Of a DNA stretch of 38,259 bases, positions 1-8,591 are shown in pieces. Both the position numbers and the translations under genes were made by a program. The DNA is taken from the NCBI GenBank assembly GCA_013822265.1, contig PNKD01000027.1, positions 1 through 38,259 on the forward strand. The letters are read 5' to 3'. Numbering within the stretch: position 1 is the first letter of the stretch; each line of letters opens with the position of its first letter. The notes under the pieces are model-generated. The model did no database searches and had not been told where the DNA came from. It saw only the letters and a program-made list of their open reading frames with translations. This stretch comes from Leptothrix sp. (in: b-proteobacteria) (GTDB lineage Bacteria; Pseudomonadota; Gammaproteobacteria; Burkholderiales; Burkholderiaceae_C).

Positions 1-320
1 ACGGCACTGCGGATCGCAAGTACCTGCGCGGCCTCCCGGCCTATGCCTTCCCAGAACTTCTCATAACTGGGGTCTTCTCATAATGGCCGTTATGGCAAGA
101 CTTGCATAACGGCCAGTTGCAGGCGGTCGCGACGGGCCGCTTACCGGCGCGCTGAAGCGCATCGCGGCCACGCTGTAGTCGTCAGCCATCGACAGACTCT
201 CGCTCTGCTCCGTCGACGACGGACGCAGCGGTGTCACGAAGGTCAACACATACTGCGAGCGCGAAGCTGCGGTTCGGAAGCTCATGCGTAGTGCTGGGCC
301 GCTCTCATCGGAGAACAATC
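1..320. other. Left flank without a complete gene
   Basis: No complete gene is visible here. Bases 3-83 form an open frame entering from outside the window and ending at TAA (81-83). It reads ADRKYLRGLPAYAFPELL near its end with G/C-rich third positions, so it may be the C-terminus of a truncated or upstream gene that I cannot identify. A long near-palindrome (85-114) follows directly. The remainder, up to the ribosome binding site of the gene at 321, shows no convincing coding frame. A minus-strand frame across 61-318 exists but has no ribosome binding site and runs into the palindrome. Confidence 0.4.
57..114. repeat. Recombinase-site-like palindrome with two direct repeats
   Basis: The 10-mer CTTCTCATAA occurs at 57-66 and 74-83, 17 bases apart. 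Next comes a near-perfect inverted repeat: GGCCGTTAT (85-93) pairs with ATAACGGCC (106-114), and inside it GCAAG (95-99) pairs with CTTGC (101-105), with one unpaired G (94) and a central A (100). Two inverted arms around a short centre plus flanking direct repeats is the usual architecture of a tyrosine-recombinase core site with arm sites. No recombinase gene is in the window, so this assignment is inference. A transcription terminator is less likely because there is no T-tract. Confidence 0.5.
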
Positions 321-1016
321 ATGGACCTGCTCAGGACCGCTGTGGTCGACATCACAACGCTGCTTGCGACATCTCATGCGCTGAGGTCCAGCCGCGGCGC
401 GGACGAGCTGGCGATGCATCGCAAGCAACGCATCCGGCTGCGACGCGAGATCAAGGGCGGAACCCTCGCCTACATCGACGTCCTGGCCAGAAGCCGGCGC
501 GGCACGGTCGACGAGGCACTGCTCGTCGAGTGCCGGCTGGCCGCGGAACTGCAGATGCCGCAGGCCCTCGAACACCAGGAACGGCTCCGGCACCTGCTGG
601 ACCACCAGGCCGGATCGCTGGACGGACTGGCCGCTGCGAGGCAAGACCTCTGGCGCCTGGCGCACATCATCGGGCACCTGCGGATGGGCATGGAGGCGCT
701 GCAGGAGGCGCTCACCCTGTTTGACACCCGGTCCGCGGATGCCTTGTCGAGCCGCTTGCGTCGCCGCCTCCGGAAGGCACTGACGGCCTATGCCCGGGGC
801 GCCCTGCGCACCAAGGCGCTGAAAGGACGGCTGATCGTCATGGCACGCGCGGCAGCGCTGGCCGAGATCGGTCCCCGGGGGGCGGCCGAGGCCGAGCGGC
901 TTGCCGACATCGAGGCCGGCGCCGATGCCGCGCGCCGCGTCATCGCCCGGGGTGTGACGAAGCCACTGCTGGGCCTGGCCCTCGACTGGCAACGTAACGG
1001 GTCCGGGCCTGGCTGA
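321..1016 (+). CDS. Hypothetical helical protein
   Basis: A 231-residue protein I do not recognise. ATG at 321 is chosen because GGAG lies 7 bases upstream (310-313); the frame is open further upstream (from 231) but without a comparable ribosome binding site. The sequence is rich in Arg, Ala and Leu with long predicted amphipathic helices, has no signal peptide or membrane segment, and shows no motif I can name. Basic clusters (for example RLRRRLRKAL near residue 150) could suit nucleic-acid or membrane binding, but this is only a guess. The DUF3616 gene begins 18 bases downstream on the same strand, so the two may be co-transcribed. Confidence 0.6.
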   Translation: MDLLRTAVVDITTLLATSHALRSSRGADELAMHRKQRIRLRREIKGGTLAYIDVLARSRRGTVDEALLVECRLAAELQMPQALEHQERLRHLLDHQAGSLDGLAAARQDLWRLAHIIGHLRMGMEALQEALTLFDTRSADALSSRLRRRLRKALTAYARGALRTKALKGRLIVMARAAALAEIGPRGAAEAERLADIEAGADAARRVIARGVTKPLLGLALDWQRNGSGPG

Positions 1017-1034
1017 TCGTCGGACAATGCCCCG

Positions 1035-1958
1035 ATGAACGTCGACGCGGTTCCAGAGTTCCGACCCCTGACCGGCATTTTCGAGCCGTCGGCCATCCAT
1101 CAATTGCCCGACGGCCGCTTCCTGGTGGTCGAGGACGAAAGGGACCACCCGCTCAGCGTGTTCACCCTTGGCGTCGATGGCGAGGTCGAGACCGAGGCAT
1201 TGACGGCCGGGCTGCTCCAGATCTTCAGCTCCTTCTGGAAGCTGGACGATCTCGAAGGGCTTGCTGCGGACAGGACGGGCTTCGTCTACGCCATCACGTC
1301 GCACTCGCGCGATGACGATGGCGACGAAAAGAAGTCGCGCGACAAGCTGGTCCGGTTTCGGGTCGAGGGCGATCGGGTCGTGGACCCGCAGGTCGTCGAT
1401 GGCCTGAAGCATGCGTTGACACAGCGCCATGCCGTGCTGGCGGCGGCAGCCGCGGTGCAGGACGTCAAGGCCGGCGGCGGGCTCAACATCGAAGGTCTGG
1501 AATTCAGCCCCGACCAGCAGCGACTGTTGATCGGATTCCGCAGCCCGTTGCGTGACGGTCGAGCGCTCATCGCGAGCATCGACAACGCAGCTGAAGTCTT
1601 CGAGTCTGGCGTGGTACCGCGGATCGCGCCCTCCCTCGATGAACTGGATCTGGGCGGCCACGGCATCCGCGGCCTGTCGTATGTCCCCGCGCTGGGTGCG
1701 TATCTCGTGATCGGCGGCCCGACATCACGCGAGCCGGCCCACTTCGACCTCTGGCGCTGGAGCGGCGAACCGGGAGCGCCCGCGCACCGGGTGACGGTTC
1801 CGGGCTTGCGGGGCTTGGCGAAAGCCGAAGGCGTGTGCCCGGCGGTCGTCGGCGGACTGCAGCGGATCATCGTCGTCAGCGACGACGGGTACAGGAAGGC
1901 CGGGCGCTGCGCCAGCTTCCTCATGCTCGATCCGGCTCGGCTGCAGGTCGCCGGCTGA
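1035..1958 (+). CDS. DUF3616 family protein
   Basis: A 307-residue cytoplasmic protein that fits the DUF3616 family, whose function is unknown. Recognisable blocks are LDDLEGLAAD near residue 72, an ITSHSR turn near 88, NIEGLEFSPD near 155, LLIGFRSPL near 169, and IRGLSYVP near 214 with a following LVIGGP strand. The repeated EGL/GLxxxP pattern suggests a beta-propeller-like fold similar to esterase-like phytase domains, which is inference. There is no signal peptide. It follows the hypothetical gene by 18 bases. No Pho-box-like site precedes it. The length is typical of the family and the frame is intact. Confidence 0.75.
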   Translation: MNVDAVPEFRPLTGIFEPSAIHQLPDGRFLVVEDERDHPLSVFTLGVDGEVETEALTAGLLQIFSSFWKLDDLEGLAADRTGFVYAITSHSRDDDGDEKKSRDKLVRFRVEGDRVVDPQVVDGLKHALTQRHAVLAAAAAVQDVKAGGGLNIEGLEFSPDQQRLLIGFRSPLRDGRALIASIDNAAEVFESGVVPRIAPSLDELDLGGHGIRGLSYVPALGAYLVIGGPTSREPAHFDLWRWSGEPGAPAHRVTVPGLRGLAKAEGVCPAVVGGLQRIIVVSDDGYRKAGRCASFLMLDPARLQVAG

Positions 1959-2182
1959 TCGGAGCGGCCAGGGTCCATCACCGGACACGGATCCAGCGTC
2001 GAGGCGCGTCGACCAGGATGCGGGCCGCTTCGTGATGCCCCTCGCGAAGGGCGGGGCCTCCATCCGGACCGGACTGTAAGGCGGGCCTGCGCGGATCGAC
2101 TACCGGCCCAGGCGCTGCGGTCCCCTTCGCGTGGGGGCCAGCGTCCGTTCCGAGCAACCCCGCCTATCCCAGGAGTTCGTCG

Positions 2183-3199
2183 ATGACCCAACCGGTACTT
2201 TCCGCCGCGGCTGCAGCCTGCGCGCTGTGCACCCTGAACGCGTTCGCGCAAACACCGGCGACAGCCGGGGTCGATCCGAATGTCTTCCTGAACCAGTTCG
2301 AGTCCACCTTCGGCAAGTTCGAGGGCTTTCGCCGCTCGGGCGCCAAGGGCATCTGCGCCACTGGCGAATTCGTCGGCGCCGCGGACGCGCGCGCGCTGTC
2401 CACGGCCTCGGCCTTCAGCGGCCGACCGGTGCCGGTGGTGGTGCGATTTTCTGTCGGCGGCGCCAACCCGAAGGCGCCCGACAACACCCGGTCCCAGCGC
2501 AACCTGGCCCTGCAGTTCAACCTGCCCGACGGCGAGCAATGGCAGCTGGGGAACATCTCGGCGCCGGTGTTCGGGGCTTCTTCGCCGCAGCAGTTCTTCG
2601 GTCGCCTGGCTTCCCTGCAGCCCGATCCGGCGACCAAGATGCCCGACGCGGCCAAGGTCAAGGCCTTTGCCGATGCCAACCCCGAGGTGCTGCTGCAGGG
2701 CCGGTACTTCGCGTCGCAGCCGGTGCCGGCCAGCTTCGGCGCCGTCAACTACTGGGGCGTGCACGCCTTCGGCTTCGTCAATGCCAGCGGCAGCAAGCAG
2801 TTCGGGAAGTGGATCTTCGAGCCCGTCGGCGGCGTGCAGGGCCTGACGGACGACGAAGCCAAGGCCAAGGGGCCGAACTTTCTGTTCGATGACCTGCGCC
2901 AGCGGGTCAAGGACGGCAAGGTCGCGTTCAACTTCAACCTGCAGCTGGCCCAGGCCGATGACAGGATCGACAGCGCCACCGTGCCTCTGCCCGAGGGCCG
3001 CAGGAAGGTCAACCTGGGACTGCTGAAGATCACTTCGGTGGCCGAAGACGGCGGGGGTGCGTGCCTGACGATCACCTACAACCCGCTGGTCCTGCCCAAG
3101 GGCATCGAGCCTTCTGCCGACCCGATGATCGCCGCCCGCGCGGCGCCATATGCCATCGGCCTCGGACGCCGCCTGACCGAGGGCGCCCGGCAGCAGTAG
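2183..3199 (+). CDS. Catalase-related peroxidase, secreted
   Basis: A 338-residue protein of the catalase-related (SrpA-like) heme peroxidase family. ATG 2183 has AGGAG about 7 bases upstream. Residues 1-22 form a signal peptide ending AFAQ, so the protein should act in the periplasm. Family landmarks are VVVRFSVGG near residue 92, the LALQFNLPDGEQWQ block near 115, the GNISAPVFG segment near 131, and the C-terminal PYAIGLGRRL near 324, which carries the expected proximal heme-ligand Tyr and Arg residues. The distal catalytic His normally found in the HAKG motif appears to be Gly (RSGAKG, residues 52-57), so classical peroxide chemistry is doubtful. It stands alone between intergenic spacers of 224 and 278 bases and has no visible Pho box. 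Confidence 0.85.
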   Translation: MTQPVLSAAAAACALCTLNAFAQTPATAGVDPNVFLNQFESTFGKFEGFRRSGAKGICATGEFVGAADARALSTASAFSGRPVPVVVRFSVGGANPKAPDNTRSQRNLALQFNLPDGEQWQLGNISAPVFGASSPQQFFGRLASLQPDPATKMPDAAKVKAFADANPEVLLQGRYFASQPVPASFGAVNYWGVHAFGFVNASGSKQFGKWIFEPVGGVQGLTDDEAKAKGPNFLFDDLRQRVKDGKVAFNFNLQLAQADDRIDSATVPLPEGRRKVNLGLLKITSVAEDGGGACLTITYNPLVLPKGIEPSADPMIAARAAPYAIGLGRRLTEGARQQ

Positions 3200-3387
3200 C
3201 AGAAAGGGCTCGTCGTGGCGGCGTGGGAGCCGCTGAACACGCGACCTGGCCCTGCGTCCACCCGCGGTGTGCCGGGCGCCGGGGCCCGGCATGCCTGCGA
3301 CGTCGCGCCGCGCAAAGGTCGGCGTGGGGGTGCACGGCGGGTGACCGCCGCCCGTTCGAGGCGGGCCGTGTTGCGTTGCGGGCGGCG

Positions 3388-3405
3388 TTGTCACCATCGG
3401 GTCAT
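3388..3405 (+). promoter_or_regulatory. Candidate Pho box and promoter of phoD
   Basis: TTGTCAC-CATC-GGGTCAT reproduces the 7+4+7 architecture of PhoB sites (consensus CTGTCAT-N4-CTGTCAY), with GTCA cores 11 bases apart. After a 10-base gap a possible -10 CAGACT lies at 3416-3421, and the phoD ATG is 72 bases after the box. The location upstream of a phosphatase gene supports function; binding is not proven. Confidence 0.7.
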
Positions 3406-3477
3406 GCCAGGTCGACAGACTCGGCGGCAGCGGCATCCGGACATCCGGGTGCCATCCGCCGTTGCCGAAAGCCGTCC

Positions 3478-5184
3478 ATGCCGATCACCACCCGCCGTCG
3501 CGATTTCATCTTTCAATTGACCGCCATCTCGGCGGTGATTGGCGGCGGCGCCGTGCTCTCGGGCTGCGGCGGCGCCGACGATGCCGAGCCCGAGTTTCTC
3601 TACGGCGTGGCCAGCGGTGACCCGCTTGCCGACCGCGTCATCCTCTGGACGCACGCGCGCTTCCCGGGCAGCGACGGACCCGTGCAGCTGCGCTGGGAAG
3701 TGGCCGAGGACGCGACCTTCACCACGCTGGTGGCCTCGGGCGACGTCACCGCCAGCAGCGCCAGCGGCCACACCGCGAAGGCCGACGCCACGGGCCTGGC
3801 GCCCGGCCGCAGCTACCACTACCGTTTCCGTGCCAACGGCACCCGCTCGCCGGTGGGCCAGACGCGCACCTTGCCGGCCACGGCCACCGAAGTGAAGTTC
3901 GCGGTGTTCAGCTGCGCCAACTACCCGGCGGGCTTCTTCAACGTCTACGCCGAAGCGGCACGCAGCGACGCGCAATTCGCGCTGCACCTGGGTGACTACC
4001 TCTACGAATACGACGCCACGGGTTATGCGTCTTCGGGCGCGGCTGCGCTGGGGCGCAGCTCGCAACCCGCGAACGAGCTGCTGACGCTGGCCGACTACCG
4101 TCTGCGCCACGCCCAGTACAAGAGCGACCCGGACGCCAAGACGCTGCACGCCCGCATGCCGATGATCGCGGTGTGGGACGACCACGAGGTCGCCAACGAC
4201 GCCTGGAAGGACGGCGCCGAGAACCACGATCCCGCCAGCGAAGGCAGCTGGGCCGCACGCCGCGCGGCCGCGCTGCAGGCCTACCACGAGTGGATGCCCA
4301 TCCGCGCCGGCACCGACCCCTCTCGCATCTACCGCAGCTTCGACTTTGGCGGCCTCGTCAGCCTGCACATGCTCGACACCCGTCTGCTGGGGCGCGACAA
4401 ACAGGTCGACATCGCTGAACTAGCTGGCCTGGCCGGCCCGGCGGCGCAGGCCGCGGCCACCGCGGCCTTCTCGTCGCCGACGCGCCAGATGCTGGGCAGC
4501 GAGCAGTTGGCCTGGCTGCAGGGCCGCATGGCCGCCAGCAGCGCCACCTGGCAGGTGCTGGGCCAGCAGGTGCTGATGGGGCGCATGGAGTTCCCGGTGT
4601 CGGTGCTGACGGCGCTGAACACCAGCGCCACCTCGCCCGCCGCGGTGGCTGCGGGTGCCGCGGCGGTCAACGCCTACCTCGCGGCCAAGGCCACGCCGGC
4701 GGCGCAGCGCACGCCCGAACAGGCCGCGCTGATGAACCCGACGCTGAACCCGCTGCTGGGCTACAACCTCGACGCCTGGGACGGCTACCTCGCCGCGCGC
4801 GAGACCCTGCTCGGCACGGCGTTGCAGCTCCGCAAGAAGCTGGTGACGCTGGCCGGCGACACGCACAACGCCTGGCACAGCAGCCTCACGCTCAAGGGCC
4901 TGGCCAATCCGGCGCTGGCCGGCGTGAAGGTGGGCGAGGAATTCGCCACCAGCAGCGTCAGTTCGCCGGGCCTCGAGTCCTACCTGGCGCTGCCCACGCC
5001 GCAGGTGAAGGCCATCTTCGAAGGCGTGGTCGACGACCTGATGTGGATCGACCCCTCGCGGCGCGGCTACCTGAAGATGAGTTTCACCGCGACCGAGGCC
5101 AAGGGGGAATGGGTCTTCGTCGACACCATTTCCAGCCGCAGCTACCAGGCCAGCGTGGGGCGCACGGCCAGCTACACCGGCTGA
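3478..5184 (+). CDS. phoD: Alkaline phosphatase PhoD, Tat-exported lipoprotein
   Basis: A 568-residue PhoD-type phosphodiesterase/phosphomonoesterase that releases phosphate from organic esters outside the cytoplasm. The N-terminus has a twin-arginine signal (TRRRDFIF) followed by a lipobox, LSGC, with Cys30 as the likely lipidation site, so the enzyme is probably folded before export and anchored to a membrane. A fibronectin-like N-terminal PhoD domain (about 40-140) precedes the catalytic domain, where metal-ligand motifs LHLGDYLYEY, VWDDHEVANDAW and LAGDTHNAWH are all present. An Ala-rich segment near residues 375-420 is probably a loop insertion. ATG 3478 was chosen because the Tat motif begins five residues later; the longer upstream frame lacks export features. 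A Pho box lies upstream. Confidence 0.93.
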   Translation: MPITTRRRDFIFQLTAISAVIGGGAVLSGCGGADDAEPEFLYGVASGDPLADRVILWTHARFPGSDGPVQLRWEVAEDATFTTLVASGDVTASSASGHTAKADATGLAPGRSYHYRFRANGTRSPVGQTRTLPATATEVKFAVFSCANYPAGFFNVYAEAARSDAQFALHLGDYLYEYDATGYASSGAAALGRSSQPANELLTLADYRLRHAQYKSDPDAKTLHARMPMIAVWDDHEVANDAWKDGAENHDPASEGSWAARRAAALQAYHEWMPIRAGTDPSRIYRSFDFGGLVSLHMLDTRLLGRDKQVDIAELAGLAGPAAQAAATAAFSSPTRQMLGSEQLAWLQGRMAASSATWQVLGQQVLMGRMEFPVSVLTALNTSATSPAAVAAGAAAVNAYLAAKATPAAQRTPEQAALMNPTLNPLLGYNLDAWDGYLAARETLLGTALQLRKKLVTLAGDTHNAWHSSLTLKGLANPALAGVKVGEEFATSSVSSPGLESYLALPTPQVKAIFEGVVDDLMWIDPSRRGYLKMSFTATEAKGEWVFVDTISSRSYQASVGRTASYTG

Positions 5185-5208
5185 GATCCTGCGGTCGGGC
5201 CTTGACGG

Positions 5209-5225
5209 GCCGGGCGGCGCCCGGC
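5209..5225. terminator. GC hairpin between convergent genes
   Basis: GCCGGGC-GGC-GCCCGGC forms a 7-bp stem with a 3-base loop in the 61-base gap between the ends of phoD and the convergent membrane/spermidine-synthase gene. There is no T-tract on either strand, so it is at best a weak or Rho-assisted bidirectional terminator. Confidence 0.3.
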
Positions 5226-5245
5226 ACGCCAAGTCGCCGGCCGCA

Positions 5246-7906
5246 TCAAGGCCGGGGGTGGCCCCAGCGTTGCAGCAGGGCAGGACCTTCCTGCCGCGCC
5301 GGCTGCACCCGCACCAGTTCACCGACGAGCGCGCGCGCGGCCAGCGCATCGGCTTCGTGCAGCGCCGCGGCCAGGCGCAGCAGCGGGTCGTAGGCGGGAC
5401 GGAAGTCGGGGCTGGTGCGCAGCACGGCCAGCAGCGGCTCCCGCACCTGGGCGAGCATCTGGCGCGGGTTGGCCGAGGGGCGCACGGCCTGGCCGGCAGC
5501 GATGAAGGCGTCGCGCGCCACCCAGTAGGCGGCCAGTCGGCGGGCATCGGCCGCGTCGGCGCCGGGCTCCAGCAGTTCCCCCGGCGCGATGGAGAGCGCC
5601 TGCAGCAGCGCCGCCAGCCGCTCGCGCGGCAACGAGTCGGGCGCGTAGGTGATGCGCGGCGCGCGGTAGGCGACGACCGGGCGGTCGTCGGTGTTCAGCG
5701 GCGCGCCGGCGGCCAGCCGTGCCAGCGCCTGCGGCCCGGCGACGAAGTTGCCGAGCAGTGCCCACGCATCGGGCAGGCCGTAGGGCACCAGGTCGTGTGG
5801 CAGCGCATGACGTGCCAGGCGGGCCTGCGCCTGCGGCAGCGTGAAGCGGCGCGCGTCGGCATATGCCACCAGACCCAGCACCGGCGTTTCCAGGCTGTTC
5901 GTCGCCAGCATCGCCCAGCCGCCCGGGTAGACCTCGGTGAAGGAGCGCACGATGCTGCGCAGCGTCGCCAGATCCATTTGGTGCAGAGGCAGCCACTGGC
6001 AGAAAAGGCCGCCGCGCGCCAGGCGCGCCTGCACGGCACGGAAGTGCTCGACCGTGTAGAGCGCACCCGAGCCGCTGCGTGCGGGATGGAAGTTGTCCGA
6101 AACGATGAGGTCGTAGCGCGGCCCGGCGGTGCGCACGAAGCGGCGCGCGTCGGCGGCCACGACGCGCACAGGCGACGGGCGGCCGTCGAGCATCTCGCGG
6201 GTGAACAGGTCAGAGGCGGCGATGACCTCGGGCAGCAGCTCGGCGGCGTCGACCTTTAGCGTCGGGTCGAGCGCGGCGGACGTGGCCGTCACCCCGGTGC
6301 CCAGGCCGAGGAAGAGCGCGCGCTGCGGCTTAGGGTGCAGCAGCAGCGGCAGCAGGGCCTGGCGCGCGTCGCTCAGACGCGTGGCGCTGCTGCCTTCCTG
6401 CGCGCGGTTGTTGATGCGCATCCGGGCCACGCCGTCGGCGTCCTCGACCACGCTCACCGCTGCCATCGCTCCGTCGCGGTAACTGAGCAAACGGCCACCC
6501 TCGGGCACGTCGACGAAGGCCAGAGGGGGTGCCCAGGCGGCAAGCCCGGCCGTCACCGTCGCCAGGCCGACCGAGGCCGGCAGCGGCCAGCGGCGCGGCG
6601 CGCACAGCAGCAGGTAGCCCGCCGCGACCACCAGCAGCGCGCCCTTGGCGCCCAGCGCCGGCACCGTCAGCACGCCGAAGAGCGGCGCCGCGGCCGCCGC
6701 CCCCAGCGTGTTGACGCCCAGGGAGGCGCCCAGCCCGATGCCCGCCGCACGCGCCTGCGTCGCCAGGTGGCTAAAAAGCGCGCCCATCGCGACCGTCGGC
6801 AACAAGAAGGCCAGCAGCGCCAGCGTGGCCTCTGCCGCCAGCGCGGCCAGCATGCCGTCGACGCCGCGCGTGGCCAGGGCCTGCTGGACCTGCCCGCGCA
6901 GGTCGTCGGCGGCCCACAGGCTGGCCACACCCAGCAATACGGCGGCGGCCACGGCCTGCAGCAGGCGGTCGCGCAATGCTTCGCCATCGCCGTGCCTGCC
7001 GTGTGGCGCGGCGGTGTGCGATGGGATCCAGCGAGCGCATGCCGCCGCCCCTAGCGCCGTGCCGACTAGGTAGACGGCCAGCAGCAATGCGAAGGTGTAG
7101 ACGGTGTCCTCGGTGACCTGGCTCAGCACGCGCACCACCAGCACCTCGTAGCCAATGCCCAGCAGCCCGGTGGCTGCCAGCAGTAGCAGCGGTCGGCGCC
7201 TGGGGCCGGCCGCTGCCGGCGGCGCTGCCGGCAGCAGTGGCGCGGCCAGAGCCAGCGCACCTGCGGCGCAGAGCAGGTTCAGCGCGGCGCAAACGGCCGC
7301 CGTGCGCGCCAGCCCGATGCCCGGCACCAGCACGAAGGCGACCACGAGCACGCCCAGCACCGCGCCGGCCGTGTTGGCCGCGTACAGCGCCGCCACCGGG
7401 CTGCCCTGATGCTGTAGGCGCGCCGTCACGCGCTCCATCGCCGGCAGCGTGGCGCCCATCGCGGCGGTGGCGGGCAGCAGCAGCACGAAGGTGCCGGCGA
7501 AGGCCACCGTCCATTGCCATGCCGCACCGGGTTCGGCACCGGTCAGCGCCAGCAGGGCTTCGCTCAACGGCGCCATCAGCAGCGCCAGCGCCACGCTCCA
7601 GGCGGCGATGAGCCCTTCGCAGCCGGCATACCAGCGCTCGGGGCGCGCGCTGCGCTCGATGCGCGGGCCTAGCGCCAACGCGCCCAGCGCCAGGCCGCCG
7701 AAGAAGGCGGTCACCACGGCCAGGATGGCGGCGGACTCGTGGCCGAGCCAGAGAGTGCTTTGTTGCGTCCAGACGAGCTGGTAGCCCAGGCCGGCGAAGC
7801 CCGAGGCCACCATCAGGCCCAGTGCGGCACCACGGCTGCCACGCGTTGCTTGCCGTACAGCGGGCGCGAAGCTGGCGCCGCCGTGACCTTCGAACGGTGC
7901 GCTCAA
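5246..7906 (-). CDS. Fused polytopic membrane / spermidine-synthase-like protein
   Basis: An 886-residue fusion. About residues 25-460 are polytopic membrane protein with many hydrophobic helices (for example LALGALALGPRIE and FVLLLPATAAMGATLPAMERV), as in MFS/spermidine-synthase fusions. About residues 470-730 form a Rossmann methyltransferase-like domain: the SAM or decarboxylated-SAM loop LFLGLGTGVTA, the acidic strand VDAAELLPEVI, and YDLIVSDNFHP, which keeps the catalytic Asp of aminopropyltransferases but not the usual DSTDP context. The C-terminal 150 residues are helical. The first codon is TTG at 7906; an in-frame ATG at 7813 would remove 31 residues and is also possible. It is the last gene of an operon with the 2OG oxygenase (16-base gap) and the PEP-CTERM gene. 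The product is unknown; polyamine synthesis is not established for this fusion type. Confidence 0.8.
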   Translation of the reverse strand: MSAPFEGHGGASFAPAVRQATRGSRGAALGLMVASGFAGLGYQLVWTQQSTLWLGHESAAILAVVTAFFGGLALGALALGPRIERSARPERWYAGCEGLIAAWSVALALLMAPLSEALLALTGAEPGAAWQWTVAFAGTFVLLLPATAAMGATLPAMERVTARLQHQGSPVAALYAANTAGAVLGVLVVAFVLVPGIGLARTAAVCAALNLLCAAGALALAAPLLPAAPPAAAGPRRRPLLLLAATGLLGIGYEVLVVRVLSQVTEDTVYTFALLLAVYLVGTALGAAACARWIPSHTAAPHGRHGDGEALRDRLLQAVAAAVLLGVASLWAADDLRGQVQQALATRGVDGMLAALAAEATLALLAFLLPTVAMGALFSHLATQARAAGIGLGASLGVNTLGAAAAAPLFGVLTVPALGAKGALLVVAAGYLLLCAPRRWPLPASVGLATVTAGLAAWAPPLAFVDVPEGGRLLSYRDGAMAAVSVVEDADGVARMRINNRAQEGSSATRLSDARQALLPLLLHPKPQRALFLGLGTGVTATSAALDPTLKVDAAELLPEVIAASDLFTREMLDGRPSPVRVVAADARRFVRTAGPRYDLIVSDNFHPARSGSGALYTVEHFRAVQARLARGGLFCQWLPLHQMDLATLRSIVRSFTEVYPGGWAMLATNSLETPVLGLVAYADARRFTLPQAQARLARHALPHDLVPYGLPDAWALLGNFVAGPQALARLAAGAPLNTDDRPVVAYRAPRITYAPDSLPRERLAALLQALSIAPGELLEPGADAADARRLAAYWVARDAFIAAGQAVRPSANPRQMLAQVREPLLAVLRTSPDFRPAYDPLLRLAAALHEADALAARALVGELVRVQPARQEGPALLQRWGHPRP

Positions 7907-7922
7907 GGCCGTATGCGCCCGC

Positions 7923-8546
7923 TCATCCAGCGAAGCTGACGGCGTAGCCCCAGGAGTCTAGGCGCGTCGGTATCGCGTTGAAGGCCATCGTCACGCGGCT
8001 CCCGCCCGGGTTGGGCGGCACGGCATGCATCAGGTAACTCGGAAAGAGTACGAGGTCGCCCGGCGCGGGGCTGGGGCTGACCCACTTGTCAGCGTTGTAG
8101 GGGCCGGGCGTGGTGCGGGCGTTGTCGTGGCGGAACGCGAAGTCCGTGCCGCCGGGCGACTTCATGAACACGGTCTCGGCGCCGAGTGCGGTGGGTGTCA
8201 GGTAGACGACCCCCGAGACGAAGCTGTTGGCGTGGTTGTGCATGGCCTGGCGGCCGCCGGCATCCAGCACGTTGACCCACATCTCCTTGATCGACCAGCC
8301 CAGGCGCTCGCCGAAGAGCAGTGCACCGAAGTCGACCAGGCGCGGCGTGACGAGCTTGGCCGCCTCGACGAACAAGGGGCTGTCCCCAGGCTGCAGCATC
8401 TGCGTGTGCGACAGGTTCGGCGACGAGTTGTTGTCCTGCACCGCCAAGCCGCTGAAGTGCGCCACCAGGGCATCCACCAACGCGCGCGGCAGCGCGCCCT
8501 GCGCGCGAAGCAGCGGCGTCGGGAAGAGCCCGATCACTTCATCCAT
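7923..8546 (-). CDS. Putative 2OG-Fe(II) oxygenase
   Basis: A 207-residue soluble protein matching the small bacterial family annotated as putative 2-oxoglutarate/Fe(II) oxygenase (TIGR02466-like). Visible landmarks are MWVNVL before MHNHANSFVSGVVYL (about residues 88-115; candidate iron-binding His residues), LVLFPSYLMHAVPPN near 165 with the distal His, and GSRVTMAFN near 181 with the Arg expected to bind 2-oxoglutarate. No signal peptide is present, so it is cytoplasmic, and its substrate is unknown. It is the middle gene of a three-gene operon, 45 bases after the PEP-CTERM gene and 16 bases before the membrane/spermidine-synthase fusion. That suggests a shared pathway, possibly hydroxylation of a small metabolite or peptide. 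Confidence 0.8.
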   Translation of the reverse strand: MDEVIGLFPTPLLRAQGALPRALVDALVAHFSGLAVQDNNSSPNLSHTQMLQPGDSPLFVEAAKLVTPRLVDFGALLFGERLGWSIKEMWVNVLDAGGRQAMHNHANSFVSGVVYLTPTALGAETVFMKSPGGTDFAFRHDNARTTPGPYNADKWVSPSPAPGDLVLFPSYLMHAVPPNPGGSRVTMAFNAIPTRLDSWGYAVSFAG

Positions 8547-8591
8547 GGCGGGCCTCCGTGCCGGCCGCCGGTGCAGCCGGCGTCCTGCGCA

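Noticed and set aside
231-250. GTGTCAC-like repeats near 233 as a Pho box
   Set aside because: The GTCA cores are 9, not 11, bases apart and the downstream gene has no phosphate-related product.
282-3436. Long minus-strand open frames of 459 and 716 residues across 282-3436
   Set aside because: They lie opposite well-supported DUF3616 and catalase-like genes and have Arg/His/Gln-rich translations without domains; they are antisense shadows caused by high GC.
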